Shown: positions 35,886 through 43,608 of the stretch, piece after piece
Numbering within the stretch: position 1 is the stretch's first letter
Layout: each line of letters begins with the position of its first letter
DNA from: an uncultured Sediminibacterium sp.
GTDB lineage: Bacteria; Bacteroidota; Bacteroidia; Chitinophagales; Chitinophagaceae
Reading direction: 5' to 3'
DNA: 64,000 nt
Assembly (NCBI RefSeq): GCF_946481145.1
Contig: NZ_CAMLMJ010000014.1
Location: 1-64,000 of the forward strand
Translations under genes and position numbers: made by a program
Notes under the pieces: generated by a model
Seen by the model: the letters and a program-made list of their open reading frames with translations, nothing else
What the model was told of the DNA's origin: nothing
The model's database searches: none

Positions 35886-36329
35886 TTATTTTTCCAAATG
35901 CAATGCGGAAGGATCAATAATAGGAAGAATTGCATTATGCAGAAAAGTGCCTTTAAAAGTAGAGAACATAACCCCTCGTGTAGTAGAAATCGAAACTGAA
36001 TTCAGCGTATCGGACAATGTTTTAGGTACAGACCATTTACCATCAGGATTTAACTTAATCACGTCTGGGAAATTGATAATTTCATAGATACAACTTACGT
36101 CCAATGCACCGACAGGCTCTTTGCTTTCACTGCAACTGATCCGGATCTTTACAATGACAAATATCAATTTTTGAACCGAGTCAATTTGGTTTTCAACAGC
36201 TAGCTCATAAGTGAAATTCGTGAGTTGCGTATTCACCTGTGGAGGGTAATGCAAACTGCCTCGCAATAATTCAATGCCCTTAAATGAAAAAGTAGCTTCT
36301 TCTAAAGTAATATTTTGTTCGTTGTCCAT
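35886..36329 (-). CDS. SecB-like chaperone of a TAC module
   Basis: A 147-residue protein with the SecB fold pattern: an N-terminal beta segment (TFSFKGIELLRGSLHYPPQ), long strands (NFTYELAVENQ, QKLIFVIVKIRISC), then the helix and C-terminal segment SVSISTTRGVMFSTFKGTFLHNAILPIIDPSALHL, corresponding to the SecB region before its conserved FPPLLLAP-like motif. It lies 1 bp after an antitoxin gene and third in an operon with a toxin, the toxin-antitoxin-chaperone (TAC) arrangement known from M. tuberculosis HigB-HigA-Rv1957. It would protect and fold the antitoxin. It is not expected to replace housekeeping SecB. Confidence 0.75.
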   Translation of the reverse strand: MDNEQNITLEEATFSFKGIELLRGSLHYPPQVNTQLTNFTYELAVENQIDSVQKLIFVIVKIRISCSESKEPVGALDVSCIYEIINFPDVIKLNPDGKWSVPKTLSDTLNSVSISTTRGVMFSTFKGTFLHNAILPIIDPSALHLEK

Positions 36330-36330
36330 A

Positions 36331-36831
36331 TTAGAATCGGGAATGTTCTCTATTGTAACAATAAGAAGTGATCATCAAGTTCTTATTAATCGCATTTTCA
36401 TATCCTTCAATGTCACATAATTCTCCGCCGATAGACCTTGTCAGATATTGTATAGCAGGACGATCCATCTCAACCTTTATTGTTACATGCATCCTGCCAA
36501 CAATTTGTATCTGCATCGGAGCAAATAACTCAGAAACAGGAATTTGCATAATGAATGCAATCTCAGATAAAGTATCGAGCGTAAAATTTTGTGTACCACT
36601 AAGCCACTTGGTTACCTCAGAAGGGTTCTTGTTCAGTTTTTGTGCCAGTTCACTTTTGCCCCATCCCCTTGCAATAATTAAATCATCAATTCTGGCGGCA
36701 ACTGTCATCCTTGTGTTGGTCTGAAACTGGCTGACTGGAGTGATCTTGGCAAGAAGGTCACCAAGAATCTTACTGCTGTGCTTGCTGACTGCTCTCTCTT
36801 TGGTCATGTTGTCTTGTAGTTTGGTTTTCAT
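36331..36831 (-). CDS. HigA-like antitoxin with chaperone-addiction tail
   Basis: A 166-residue protein with an Xre-type helix-turn-helix (about 48-100: IDDLIIARGWGKSELAQKLNKNPSEVTKWLSGTQNFTLDTLSEIA). The ~55-residue extension after it (IVGRMHVTIKVEMDRPAIQYLTR...) is rich in hydrophobic residues and fits the chaperone-addiction (ChAD) region of TAC antitoxins; this is inference. It lies 34 bp after the toxin gene and 1 bp before the SecB-like gene. It probably represses the operon with the toxin. Confidence 0.75.
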   Translation of the reverse strand: MKTKLQDNMTKERAVSKHSSKILGDLLAKITPVSQFQTNTRMTVAARIDDLIIARGWGKSELAQKLNKNPSEVTKWLSGTQNFTLDTLSEIAFIMQIPVSELFAPMQIQIVGRMHVTIKVEMDRPAIQYLTRSIGGELCDIEGYENAINKNLMITSYCYNREHSRF

Positions 36832-36865
36832 ATATCACGAGCCTTTATTCAAGGCTATCCTAAAA

Positions 36866-37384
36866 TTAATTGCCTTCCTCTTCTTCTGCACTATCAGCAG
36901 AATCATTGTTGAAGGCTAAGTCACCTAGGAGTTTAGCTCCATCGGACGACCAGGAAAGTTCCCCGTTAGAAATACGGGTAATAATACTGGCAGATAAGTC
37001 GATCATTTCCCTTGCTTCCATTTCCAGTTTAGGGTCATCCTGCCAGGCTCTTACCTCTTTGGGACCGCCGCCACCCAAAATAATGGCTACCGATCCATAA
37101 CGGATACAGTATAGCCTGAGATGGCTGTCAGGATCATCATATAACGCACAAACCCCGTCCCCGGGTATTCCTTCGTCATGTTTAAAGAACTTTTCCCTTG
37201 CTCCGGTTGAACTTCCTATTTCACGTAAACGTTTCAAAATTGATTGCACCTCGTCCGGGTATTTTTCCGCATTTTCACTAAGAAAATAATCAAATAAGCT
37301 CGTTTCATCACCATCCAGAAGGACAGTGTAAACGGTGGCCATTGTTCCCGAAAGCGCTGCTAGTTCGACGATTTGATATTTCAC
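36866..37384 (-). CDS. HigB/RelE-type toxin of a TAC module
   Basis: A 172-residue protein. The core TSLFDYFLSENAEKYPDEVQSILKRLREIG, then GAREKFFKHDEGIPGDGVCALYDD and LRLYCIRYGSVAIILGGGGPK, follow the HigB/Gp49-like RelE fold: the helical hairpin, the dgv-core strand, and the LRL-yyir-i-LL-G-KK motif ending in a basic residue. Members cut mRNA on the ribosome. The family is usually about 100-120 residues; here a C-terminal extension ends in a very acidic tail (DSADSAEEEEGN). It is first in the three-gene module. Confidence 0.72.
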   Translation of the reverse strand: MKYQIVELAALSGTMATVYTVLLDGDETSLFDYFLSENAEKYPDEVQSILKRLREIGSSTGAREKFFKHDEGIPGDGVCALYDDPDSHLRLYCIRYGSVAIILGGGGPKEVRAWQDDPKLEMEAREMIDLSASIITRISNGELSWSSDGAKLLGDLAFNNDSADSAEEEEGN

Positions 37385-37581
37385 TTATACATAAAATAGA
37401 GTACAAAAATAGGACCATATCTCCGAACTATTTCACTTTTAAGTAAAATTTCGGGATAAATATAGGGGAATTGAATACTAATTTCCAAAAATCTCGGTAA
37501 AAGAATGGATGATCGGCAAATTGAAATGCCATAAACCATTTGAACCATGATCATAATTGATATGCCAGTATCAATCTTCGA

Positions 37582-37905
37582 TTATTCAGGACGGGGATCG
37601 CGGGTTCGATTTTTAGTAGTAAGCAGATCCAGGTCCTGCAGTCTGCGACCGAATTCATCATCAGCAGCCAGTTTTAAAAAATCATCCTGCAAACCCAAAA
37701 CGCGTAAAGTATTAAAATAAGCCCCCAATGAAACACTGGCACTACCTTTCTCAATCTCATAAAGCGTCGATCGGTCAATCCCTGCCCTTTCAGATACCTG
37801 CATAGTGGTCAGGTGCCTGCGCTTACGCGCCAGTTTGATATTTTCCCCCAGTTGGTCCAGTACACGCTGGTGTTTCGGGAAAATCACCTGTTTTTTAGTT
37901 TTCAT
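37582..37905 (-). CDS. HipB-like Xre regulator, orphan
   Basis: A 107-residue protein with an HTH (LGENIKLARKRRHLTTMQVSERAGIDRSTLYEIEKGSASVSLGAYFNTLRVLG) followed by LQDDFLKLAADDEFGRRLQDLDLL, typical of HipB-like antitoxins from Bacteroidetes. The start is ATG 37905, just after the palindrome at 37909-37953. No HipA kinase gene follows; the downstream 200 bp are noncoding. The tail (TKNRTRDPRPE) reads antisense through a GCGGGTTCGATTT tRNA-T-arm-like sequence, hinting that the native 3' end was replaced. Confidence 0.7.
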   Translation of the reverse strand: MKTKKQVIFPKHQRVLDQLGENIKLARKRRHLTTMQVSERAGIDRSTLYEIEKGSASVSLGAYFNTLRVLGLQDDFLKLAADDEFGRRLQDLDLLTTKNRTRDPRPE

Positions 37906-37908
37906 TTG

Positions 37909-37953
37909 TTGGTTATTATCTACAAATAGAACCTTTTTGTAGACAATAACCAA
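37909..37953. promoter_or_regulatory. Near-perfect 18-nt inverted repeat, probable operator
   Basis: The arms TTGGTTATTATCTACAAA (37909-37926) and TTTGTAGACAATAACCAA (37936-37953) differ at one paired position and enclose 9 bases. It ends 3 bp before the HipB-like start codon. Antitoxin autoregulation through such a palindrome is the likely role. Confidence 0.7.
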
Positions 37954-38076
37954 CATTTTATAAAAATCTCCGTGTCACCCACAAGATCAACTCTATAAAT
38001 TGATCCTTGATAGACTTCCTCCAGAACCCTAAAACCACACCACCATATGATCCTGTGGATATATGAGTGGAATCCC

Positions 38077-38640
38077 CTACCGCTTCCACCTGCTCACCGT
38101 CGCCCGATCCACGCCTAAGTAATCCGCAATCATATACTGCTTGATTCTTTTATCTTTCAGCATCCACCCGCAAAGCGCAGGAAGCCTGGCTAGCCTTTCT
38201 TTGGCCGATTCAGCTTGTAGCAGGTAGTGTTGTTCCAGTTGCGCAGATTGCAACTCTGTAATCTTGCGCAAATGCGTATGAAAGACAGGAAATTTGTCAG
38301 CTACCGCCTCCGCCTCTACCCTGCTGATTTTGCGGATCACAGTCTCGTCAAGGGCGACAATAGAAAGTCGGGATGGAGCCAGCGCATGAAAACTACTGGT
38401 CGCACAGGTGATTTCACCGGTGCGTAAAAAACAGATGATACGCTCCTGTCCGCCGGATATATCGTAACAACATTTCACAAGCCCTTTTTCAATAAAAGCC
38501 ATCCAGTCACAAGGATCACCGGTTCTGAGCAGTGGAACATTTTTCCGGAAACTAAACCGATGACATCGCCCGATCAGCGCGGCCCGGATGTCATCAGAAA
38601 GCGGGTGCAGCGAAGAGAGATATTGAAAAAATTCATCCAT
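38077..38640 (-). CDS. Crp/Fnr-family transcription regulator
   Basis: A 187-residue regulator with an N-terminal cyclic-nucleotide-binding-type beta-barrel (PLLRTGDPCDWMAFIEKGLVKCCYDISGGQERIICFLRTGEI) and a C-terminal HTH (KRIKQYMIADYLGVDRATVSRWKR). The start is ATG 38640 (MDEFFQYLSSLHPLSD); the frame can extend to a GTG six codons upstream. The arginine that binds cAMP phosphate is not evident in the barrel, so the effector is uncertain. Confidence 0.85.
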   Translation of the reverse strand: MDEFFQYLSSLHPLSDDIRAALIGRCHRFSFRKNVPLLRTGDPCDWMAFIEKGLVKCCYDISGGQERIICFLRTGEITCATSSFHALAPSRLSIVALDETVIRKISRVEAEAVADKFPVFHTHLRKITELQSAQLEQHYLLQAESAKERLARLPALCGWMLKDKRIKQYMIADYLGVDRATVSRWKR

Positions 38641-38663
38641 CAGCAGTTTTATTTTCACGTTAC

Positions 38664-38696
38664 AAAAAAGGGACGGGCCAACTTAATGCCCGTCCC
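38664..38696 (-). terminator. Strong minus-strand terminator after the two-component operon
   Basis: The arms GGGACGGG (38670-38677) and CCCGTCCC (38689-38696) form an 8-bp GC stem. On the minus strand it is followed by six T residues (38669-38664). It ends the response-regulator transcript. Confidence 0.88.
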
Positions 38697-38810
38697 ACCC
38701 TAAACCAACTGCGTCTTATAGGGGGAATAAGACGATATGAAAATACATTCAAAATGATCGAAGCAAATTGCGGCTTTTAGAGAAAGCCTGGCGGCATTCC
38801 CGCAAATCTG

Positions 38811-39485
38811 TCAAACACCACTATCATCCAGAATCACCAGCTTATTTCGAATGGCATAGACTACAATCCCGGCCCTGGTTTTGACACCCATTTTCTCTTT
38901 GATCTTTGCCTTATACCTTTCTACTGTTCTGTCACCTAAGCAGAGTTCAGCAGCAATATCCTTCATAATCATGTCCTTCACGATCAGGGAGATGATTTTC
39001 TTTTCGCTGCTGTTGAATAGTTCTTCATACTTCTGTGGCTTACCGATATGACTGGCCTGTATCATGCGCAAGATCCGCTGAGAAGTCGAGTCGCAATAAT
39101 GAGGTACACCATCAAGAGAGGATTCAAGCGCGGTGAAAATGACCTCCTTTGGCATGGATTTGTTCACGTAGCTGAACGCACCCGCCTCCAGCGCATTTAA
39201 AATCAAATGATCACTATCAAAATTCGTCAGCACCACACAGAGCATATCCGGAGCAAAAACCCTGATCTGCTGAATCGCCTCAATACCATTGACACCTGGC
39301 ATACTAATATCCGTCAGCACCACATCCGGCCGGTTCGCCCGGACACTGTTCACCAACTGCTGCCCATTCCGCACCGTATCAACAACCTCATAATCCGGAT
39401 GATTGTCAAACACGCGCAGCATGCCTTCAATAAATACTTCATGATCATCCGCCAAAACGATCTTTATTTTACCAGTTCTTTGCAT
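38811..39485 (-). CDS. NarL/LuxR-family response regulator
   Basis: A 224-residue regulator: receiver with ADDHE, phospho-acceptor Asp in VVLTDISMPGVNG and the switch Lys in YVNKSMPKE; C-terminal LuxR-type HTH (EKKIISLIVKDMIMKDIAAELCLGDRTVERYKAKIKEKMGVKTRAGI). The start at ATG 39485 (MQRTGKIKIVLADDHE) overlaps the kinase gene by 17 bp. It forms a pair with the kinase at 39469. Its targets are unknown. Confidence 0.92.
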   Translation of the reverse strand: MQRTGKIKIVLADDHEVFIEGMLRVFDNHPDYEVVDTVRNGQQLVNSVRANRPDVVLTDISMPGVNGIEAIQQIRVFAPDMLCVVLTNFDSDHLILNALEAGAFSYVNKSMPKEVIFTALESSLDGVPHYCDSTSQRILRMIQASHIGKPQKYEELFNSSEKKIISLIVKDMIMKDIAAELCLGDRTVERYKAKIKEKMGVKTRAGIVVYAIRNKLVILDDSGV

Positions 39486-40242
39486 GGATAAGTTGTCGAT
39501 AAGGTATAGTAATAAAATAATGCGTACCGTTGCCGCCGCTCGATTCAACAATCATAATCCCATGCAACATGTCAATCCTGGACTGAATATTCTTAAGCCC
39601 TGAATGATGTTTTTGTTGCAAGCAACGCTCATAATCAAACCCGGTTCCGTCATCTCTGATTTCCAGGATAAGACGAGAATGATCCAGGACAATCCCAATA
39701 TCAATTACCGAAGCCTTTGAATGCTTGATTGAGTTGCTGACAATTTCCTGTATCACCCTGAATAGCACCATCGCTTTTTGTTTGTCCATCGCTTCAATAC
39801 CTGCAACGGGTAAATAGTTAACCTGGATCCGGTTAACCGAATTAATACGTTCTACAAAACTTTCAATCGCAGCATTCAGTCCTTCTGTTTCAAGTTCCCT
39901 CGGCAACAGGTTCAGCGCAATCTCACGAAGTCGCAGAATGGAAGCACCGATCTGTTCAGTAGAGGACACCAACAACAGATTACTCCGGTCCTTTTCAGCA
40001 AGCGCAGCAAAAGAAAACTGCAGCCCGGTCAGTAATGAACCCAGATCATCATGCAGATCCCTGGCTATCCTCGCCTTATCAGCTTCAATTAGGCATTCAT
40101 CCTGAAACAATTTATCTCTTAACTGTTTGCGCTTCTTCCGGAGATGGTAGAAGATGGAAAGGGCAAATACACTAAACAGGACAGCAATAACAGTCAGCCC
40201 TGCGAGGAAAGAATAGAATAAGTCGGTTTGTGTCGGTGGCAT
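39469..40242 (-). CDS. HisKA_3 sensor histidine kinase
   Basis: A 257-residue kinase with one N-terminal TM (LFYSFLAGLTVIAVLFSVFALSIFYHL), a short linker, and the HisKA_3 dimerisation domain with phospho-acceptor His in RIARDLHDDLGSLLTGL. The HATPase domain has VSNSIKHSKAS and DDGTGFDY; the C-terminal YFITIPYR follows GGNGTHY. There is no sensor domain of its own, so the signal may come from the coupled membrane protein at 40194, with which it overlaps by 49 bp. Confidence 0.9.
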   Translation of the reverse strand: MPPTQTDLFYSFLAGLTVIAVLFSVFALSIFYHLRKKRKQLRDKLFQDECLIEADKARIARDLHDDLGSLLTGLQFSFAALAEKDRSNLLLVSSTEQIGASILRLREIALNLLPRELETEGLNAAIESFVERINSVNRIQVNYLPVAGIEAMDKQKAMVLFRVIQEIVSNSIKHSKASVIDIGIVLDHSRLILEIRDDGTGFDYERCLQQKHHSGLKNIQSRIDMLHGIMIVESSGGNGTHYFITIPYRQLIHAKNW

Positions 40243-40853
40243 ATAAAAGCTACAGTGATCATTAAATTAGTCAGGATATTGAGTCCATTATCAATCACCC
40301 ATAACCTGATAAAATAGGATGGTTCCAGGTGGGTGGTGTATAATTGAAAAGACTCGATAAAAGCACGATAGATATAATGAAACAGAAAAGCCAGGCTAAT
40401 AAGGATATCTGATAAGATAACCGAGCCGGCTCTGTTCAACAGTGTGGAAACCAGTTGGTCGTTACAGACACTCACCAGTAGAACATAACAAACCAGTCTT
40501 GACATGGAATTATTGGAAAACAGTGAATGAACAATAAGATTATCACCCACCCAAACCAGTACACCAGCAGAAAGAATCAATAAATGAAAACGACTGCTTC
40601 TATGTGATGGCCACTTTTTGAATAAGAAGCCAAATAAAACAAACTCTAACAACAGGTATATATTCCCGTTCAATGTATTTTGACCATAGACTTTAATAGT
40701 GATATAACTGATTAGATCACTTAAAGCGCCTATGATTAACAACACCACTAAAAATGGATATTTTTTGGAGATACCTGTCCACTTCCAGCCAACTGCTGAA
40801 AGTGGAATAAGTATCGAAAAAGAGGAAAGATGACAAAATTCAAAAGCTGTCAT
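40194..40853 (-). CDS. Multi-pass membrane protein coupled to a histidine kinase
   Basis: A 219-residue integral membrane protein with about six hydrophobic segments (e.g. PFLVVLLIIGALSDLISYITI, IYLLLEFVLFGFLF, FHLLILSAGVLVWVG, ILTNLMITVAFICH). It has no recognised family. The gene overlaps the kinase and is 2 bp from the gene upstream, so it is in the same operon and could serve as the sensor for the sensorless kinase; that is inference from context. Confidence 0.65.
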   Translation of the reverse strand: MTAFEFCHLSSFSILIPLSAVGWKWTGISKKYPFLVVLLIIGALSDLISYITIKVYGQNTLNGNIYLLLEFVLFGFLFKKWPSHRSSRFHLLILSAGVLVWVGDNLIVHSLFSNNSMSRLVCYVLLVSVCNDQLVSTLLNRAGSVILSDILISLAFLFHYIYRAFIESFQLYTTHLEPSYFIRLWVIDNGLNILTNLMITVAFICHRHKPTYSILSSQG

Positions 40854-40855
40854 AG

Positions 40856-41212
40856 TTAAGGTATTAAGGGCGACTCAGGCGGGCAGGTGTGCGGACACTT
40901 ATAAGAGTTTTCAAGCACAAGTGCCTCGCCCTCCTCGCCTAGGTTATTAGGTTCAATTTTGCTGACAGGAGGCAGTATATCATATCCGGCAGCATCAACC
41001 GCAACCAGCACTGCACATACATCTCCGTTTTCTTTTTTCCCGTAATAAATACGGAATTGAGTTGCTCCTTCCACAGCAAGCATGGCAAGCACAGATGCTT
41101 TTTCAAATGTCTCGCAGATGGGCATATCAGCAGGTCGATCTGCCTGGAAATGTGAGGTTAACTGAATCGCTTCAGTTAGCGAAATCGAATGTTGAATGAA
41201 ATTGTTTTGCAT
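40856..41212 (-). CDS. Hypothetical protein with C-terminal Cys motif
   Basis: A 118-residue soluble protein, the first gene of the membrane-protein/kinase/regulator operon. It has a helix then a strand-rich core (FRIYYGKKENGDVCAVLVAVDAAGYDIL) and ends NSYKCPHTCPPESPLIP, where CPHTC could bind metal or be redox-active. No family is recognised. Confidence 0.6.
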   Translation of the reverse strand: MQNNFIQHSISLTEAIQLTSHFQADRPADMPICETFEKASVLAMLAVEGATQFRIYYGKKENGDVCAVLVAVDAAGYDILPPVSKIEPNNLGEEGEALVLENSYKCPHTCPPESPLIP

Positions 41213-41277
41213 AGTATTTGTTTTAGGTTACAATACTATGCTGAGAACTTACCGTGACTGTGGCGGCGTTTACAGAA

Positions 41278-41481
41278 TCATTGGCGGCTTTCCCGCATTG
41301 TTGAATTGCATCCGGGTAATTTAATCAATCCTTTTGCTAATAAGCCGTGAAGGATTCTTAAATAAGTATCCATAGAAACTGGAAGACAATTATTCATTGA
41401 GTAGAGTTCCAACAGGGTTATCTGCCCTTTTGCTTCGTAAATTTTGAAATTATCTTGATGCATGATTGGAAATATCAGCAA
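41278..41481 (-). CDS. Small hypothetical protein
   Basis: A 67-residue frame; an internal start at MHQDNFKIYEAKGQ (41463) is possible. The middle (GQITLLELYSMNNCLPVSMDTYLRILHGLLAKGLIKLPG) reads like a short helical domain. There is no family match and no strong start signal; it could be noncoding. Confidence 0.35.
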   Translation of the reverse strand: MLIFPIMHQDNFKIYEAKGQITLLELYSMNNCLPVSMDTYLRILHGLLAKGLIKLPGCNSTMRESRQ

Positions 41482-41538
41482 AGATAAATCAAATATTCTA
41501 AAAGGTCTATTTACAATACCACTTATTATGATTTATGG

Positions 41539-41922
41539 ATGTTGTTTTATCATATGATTTCAGAACAAGATGTGATAAAACTCAAAACAGCTATCGTACT
41601 AAACGAAATGCTGAAAGAGGCACAATCTGTTGGAAACAAAAATGCTCGAATAAATGATAGAAAGATTGAAATCGTAAATTCCTTTGGCAAACTTTCTGCC
41701 GAAACAGGAATTACAAAATCTAATTTACTGTCAATGTTTTCTGGAAAGACAGGTACTAAAATTACAAGTTTATTGCCTGTACTTTCAGCATTTAATAGAA
41801 GTATAATTGATTTTGCAAAACGGTATGAAAAAATTACAGATTCAGACATTCAAAAATTCAAAGAGCTCCGTAGTCCAAATGCGCCAACAAATAAGAACAC
41901 TAAAAGGAAAGCAATAAAATAA
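41539..41922 (+). CDS. Xre-like helix-turn-helix protein
   Basis: A 127-residue protein; the likely start is the ATG at 41554 (MISEQDVIKLKTAIVLNEML), the longer frame being five residues. KIEIVNSFGKLSAETGITKSNLLSMFSGKTGTKITSLLPVLSAFNRSIIDFAKRYE fits a short HTH of the lambda-repressor type. The tail is basic (NKNTKRKAIK). It is the only plus-strand gene between 11 and 54 kb, so it is probably a stand-alone regulator. Confidence 0.55.
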   Translation: MLFYHMISEQDVIKLKTAIVLNEMLKEAQSVGNKNARINDRKIEIVNSFGKLSAETGITKSNLLSMFSGKTGTKITSLLPVLSAFNRSIIDFAKRYEKITDSDIQKFKELRSPNAPTNKNTKRKAIK

Positions 41923-42301
41923 ATTTTTATCGAAATCGAATGGCGGATTTAGATAAAAAGGTATCTGCCGGGCTAGTAAATTGACATATTGTAAAAGAGA
42001 CTTACTAAGCAACGAAAGTTATACCTGCTAACACTAATTGCGTAGACAAAACTGAATTCATTAATCTTAACCTCGGCTTTATTAAACTAATCCAGCAGTT
42101 TCAATATCTCCACTTTGATCTGGACTAAACATCTCTTTATACTGGCATTTTGTAATCTTTCTCCTATAGTTACTATATAAAAAAGAATCGAAATATTATC
42201 GCTTAGATGTTTTACATTTAATTATCGTTTCTTAGATGCTTATTAGATTTTTAATGAAAAGGAAATACAATATTTCCAACTTAAAAGAAAGACTTTGCAA
42301 T
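41923..42301. other. AT-rich intergenic region
   Basis: About 380 bp between the HTH gene and the end of the TlpA-like gene. I see no reading frame, strong hairpin or tRNA end in it. It marks the junction between the mobile-element-like genes and the Sus island. Confidence 0.5.
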
Positions 42302-43588
42302 TTAATCGTTAGCAATTTGTTTAAGTTCCAATACTATTGCCGTCATCAGCCTTTTACCTTTCTCGATTATTAAACCAAACTTTTCAAGTTCTTTTGAAAC
42401 ATCTTGCAAATTCGACATATCAGCTTCAATGTGAAGCTGGATATTATGATTTATTCCTGACTCATTAAAAATGGGTATATCCTCTCGATTATATTGACGT
42501 AGAATATCAAGAAGTTTTGAAACTGGTTGATTTTTGAAAATCAATCCGAAGTTATCTTTTCGAATTACATTATCCTTATCCGTAGCGTGTACGAGTTTAT
42601 TTTTATCAGTTACTTTTAGAATCCAACATGGAGCATTAATTTCAATTAACTTAGATTGATATCCAGTTAAGTTTTCAAGATCCCGTTTTAAATTTTTTTG
42701 TATAAATTCATTCGTAAAACTTGTGGCAGTATTAAAGATGCTATATTGATAGCGTTTTTTAGAGTTTTCAAATATTTTGATCCCATTAAGACTATCTTTA
42801 ATCATTATAAATGGGAAATATTTTTCATACTTTTCGGTTTTGTATCCCCAATTAGTCTCTCCATAATAAGCATAGTTGTACAAATCAAATAATGTAACTC
42901 CTATAGCTTGAAATTTATCTGAATACTTTGAATCCGATATTGTTCGGGGTATGAAAAAAGGATCTCCTTCTTTCCATTCTGCCAGTAATGTTCTATTTAA
43001 TATTTTAAATACCCCATGAGTAGAATCAGTACTAAAAATCAGTTTATCAGGATAAAACGTGTTTATTGTTTCCTTTGTATTTAAGACAAAATCATTTCCG
43101 CGTATGAAGTTTTGAATATTAGTTTCTGTAACTTCATCAGGTCCCGTTGTTGCGACTATGATACCATCCTTATTAATCCATATATAGTATGGAACCATTT
43201 GGATACCCAAATTAGAAAATATAGTAGAGTCGAAAACAGTTGTCAAATCGAGAGAATACTTATTTGCAACACGTTTATATATTGAACGGATATTTTCATC
43301 TTCTTTCCCAATTAGAATAAATTCAAAATTGTTTTCAAATTTTCTTTGGAGAGAATCAATTTTAGGCATGGACCGAAAACAAACTATACAAGTAGATGAG
43401 AAAAAATCCACAATAATGTTTTTACCTCTTAATGCCGGTATCGTGAATGTTTCGTTTTGTTCATTTTCAATTTTAAAATTGGTATAGTCATTATACAACT
43501 TACCTATAGATACATTTGTTTTAGGTTGAGCATCAGAATAAATACCAAGTATTAACGAAAGGAAAAAAATAGTTAAGCTAAATTTCAT
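42302..43588 (-). CDS. TlpA-like thioredoxin-domain protein in a Sus locus
   Basis: A 428-residue exported protein (signal MKFSLTIFFLSLILGIYSDAQ). Residues 35-170 form a TlpA/AhpC-type thioredoxin fold with the redox pair CIVC in VDFFSSTCIVCFRSMPKID and cis-Pro in VPYYIWINKDG. The C-terminal half (about 190-428) resembles the DUF3738 type found with soil Bacteroidota TlpA proteins (NLKRDLENLTGYQSKLIEINAPCWILKV). It is the last gene of the ECF-FecR-SusC-SusD island, 20 bp after susD. The substrate is unknown. Confidence 0.8.
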   Translation of the reverse strand: MKFSLTIFFLSLILGIYSDAQPKTNVSIGKLYNDYTNFKIENEQNETFTIPALRGKNIIVDFFSSTCIVCFRSMPKIDSLQRKFENNFEFILIGKEDENIRSIYKRVANKYSLDLTTVFDSTIFSNLGIQMVPYYIWINKDGIIVATTGPDEVTETNIQNFIRGNDFVLNTKETINTFYPDKLIFSTDSTHGVFKILNRTLLAEWKEGDPFFIPRTISDSKYSDKFQAIGVTLFDLYNYAYYGETNWGYKTEKYEKYFPFIMIKDSLNGIKIFENSKKRYQYSIFNTATSFTNEFIQKNLKRDLENLTGYQSKLIEINAPCWILKVTDKNKLVHATDKDNVIRKDNFGLIFKNQPVSKLLDILRQYNREDIPIFNESGINHNIQLHIEADMSNLQDVSKELEKFGLIIEKGKRLMTAIVLELKQIAND

Positions 43589-43608
43589 AAGTAGTGTTAA
43601 ATTACTTT

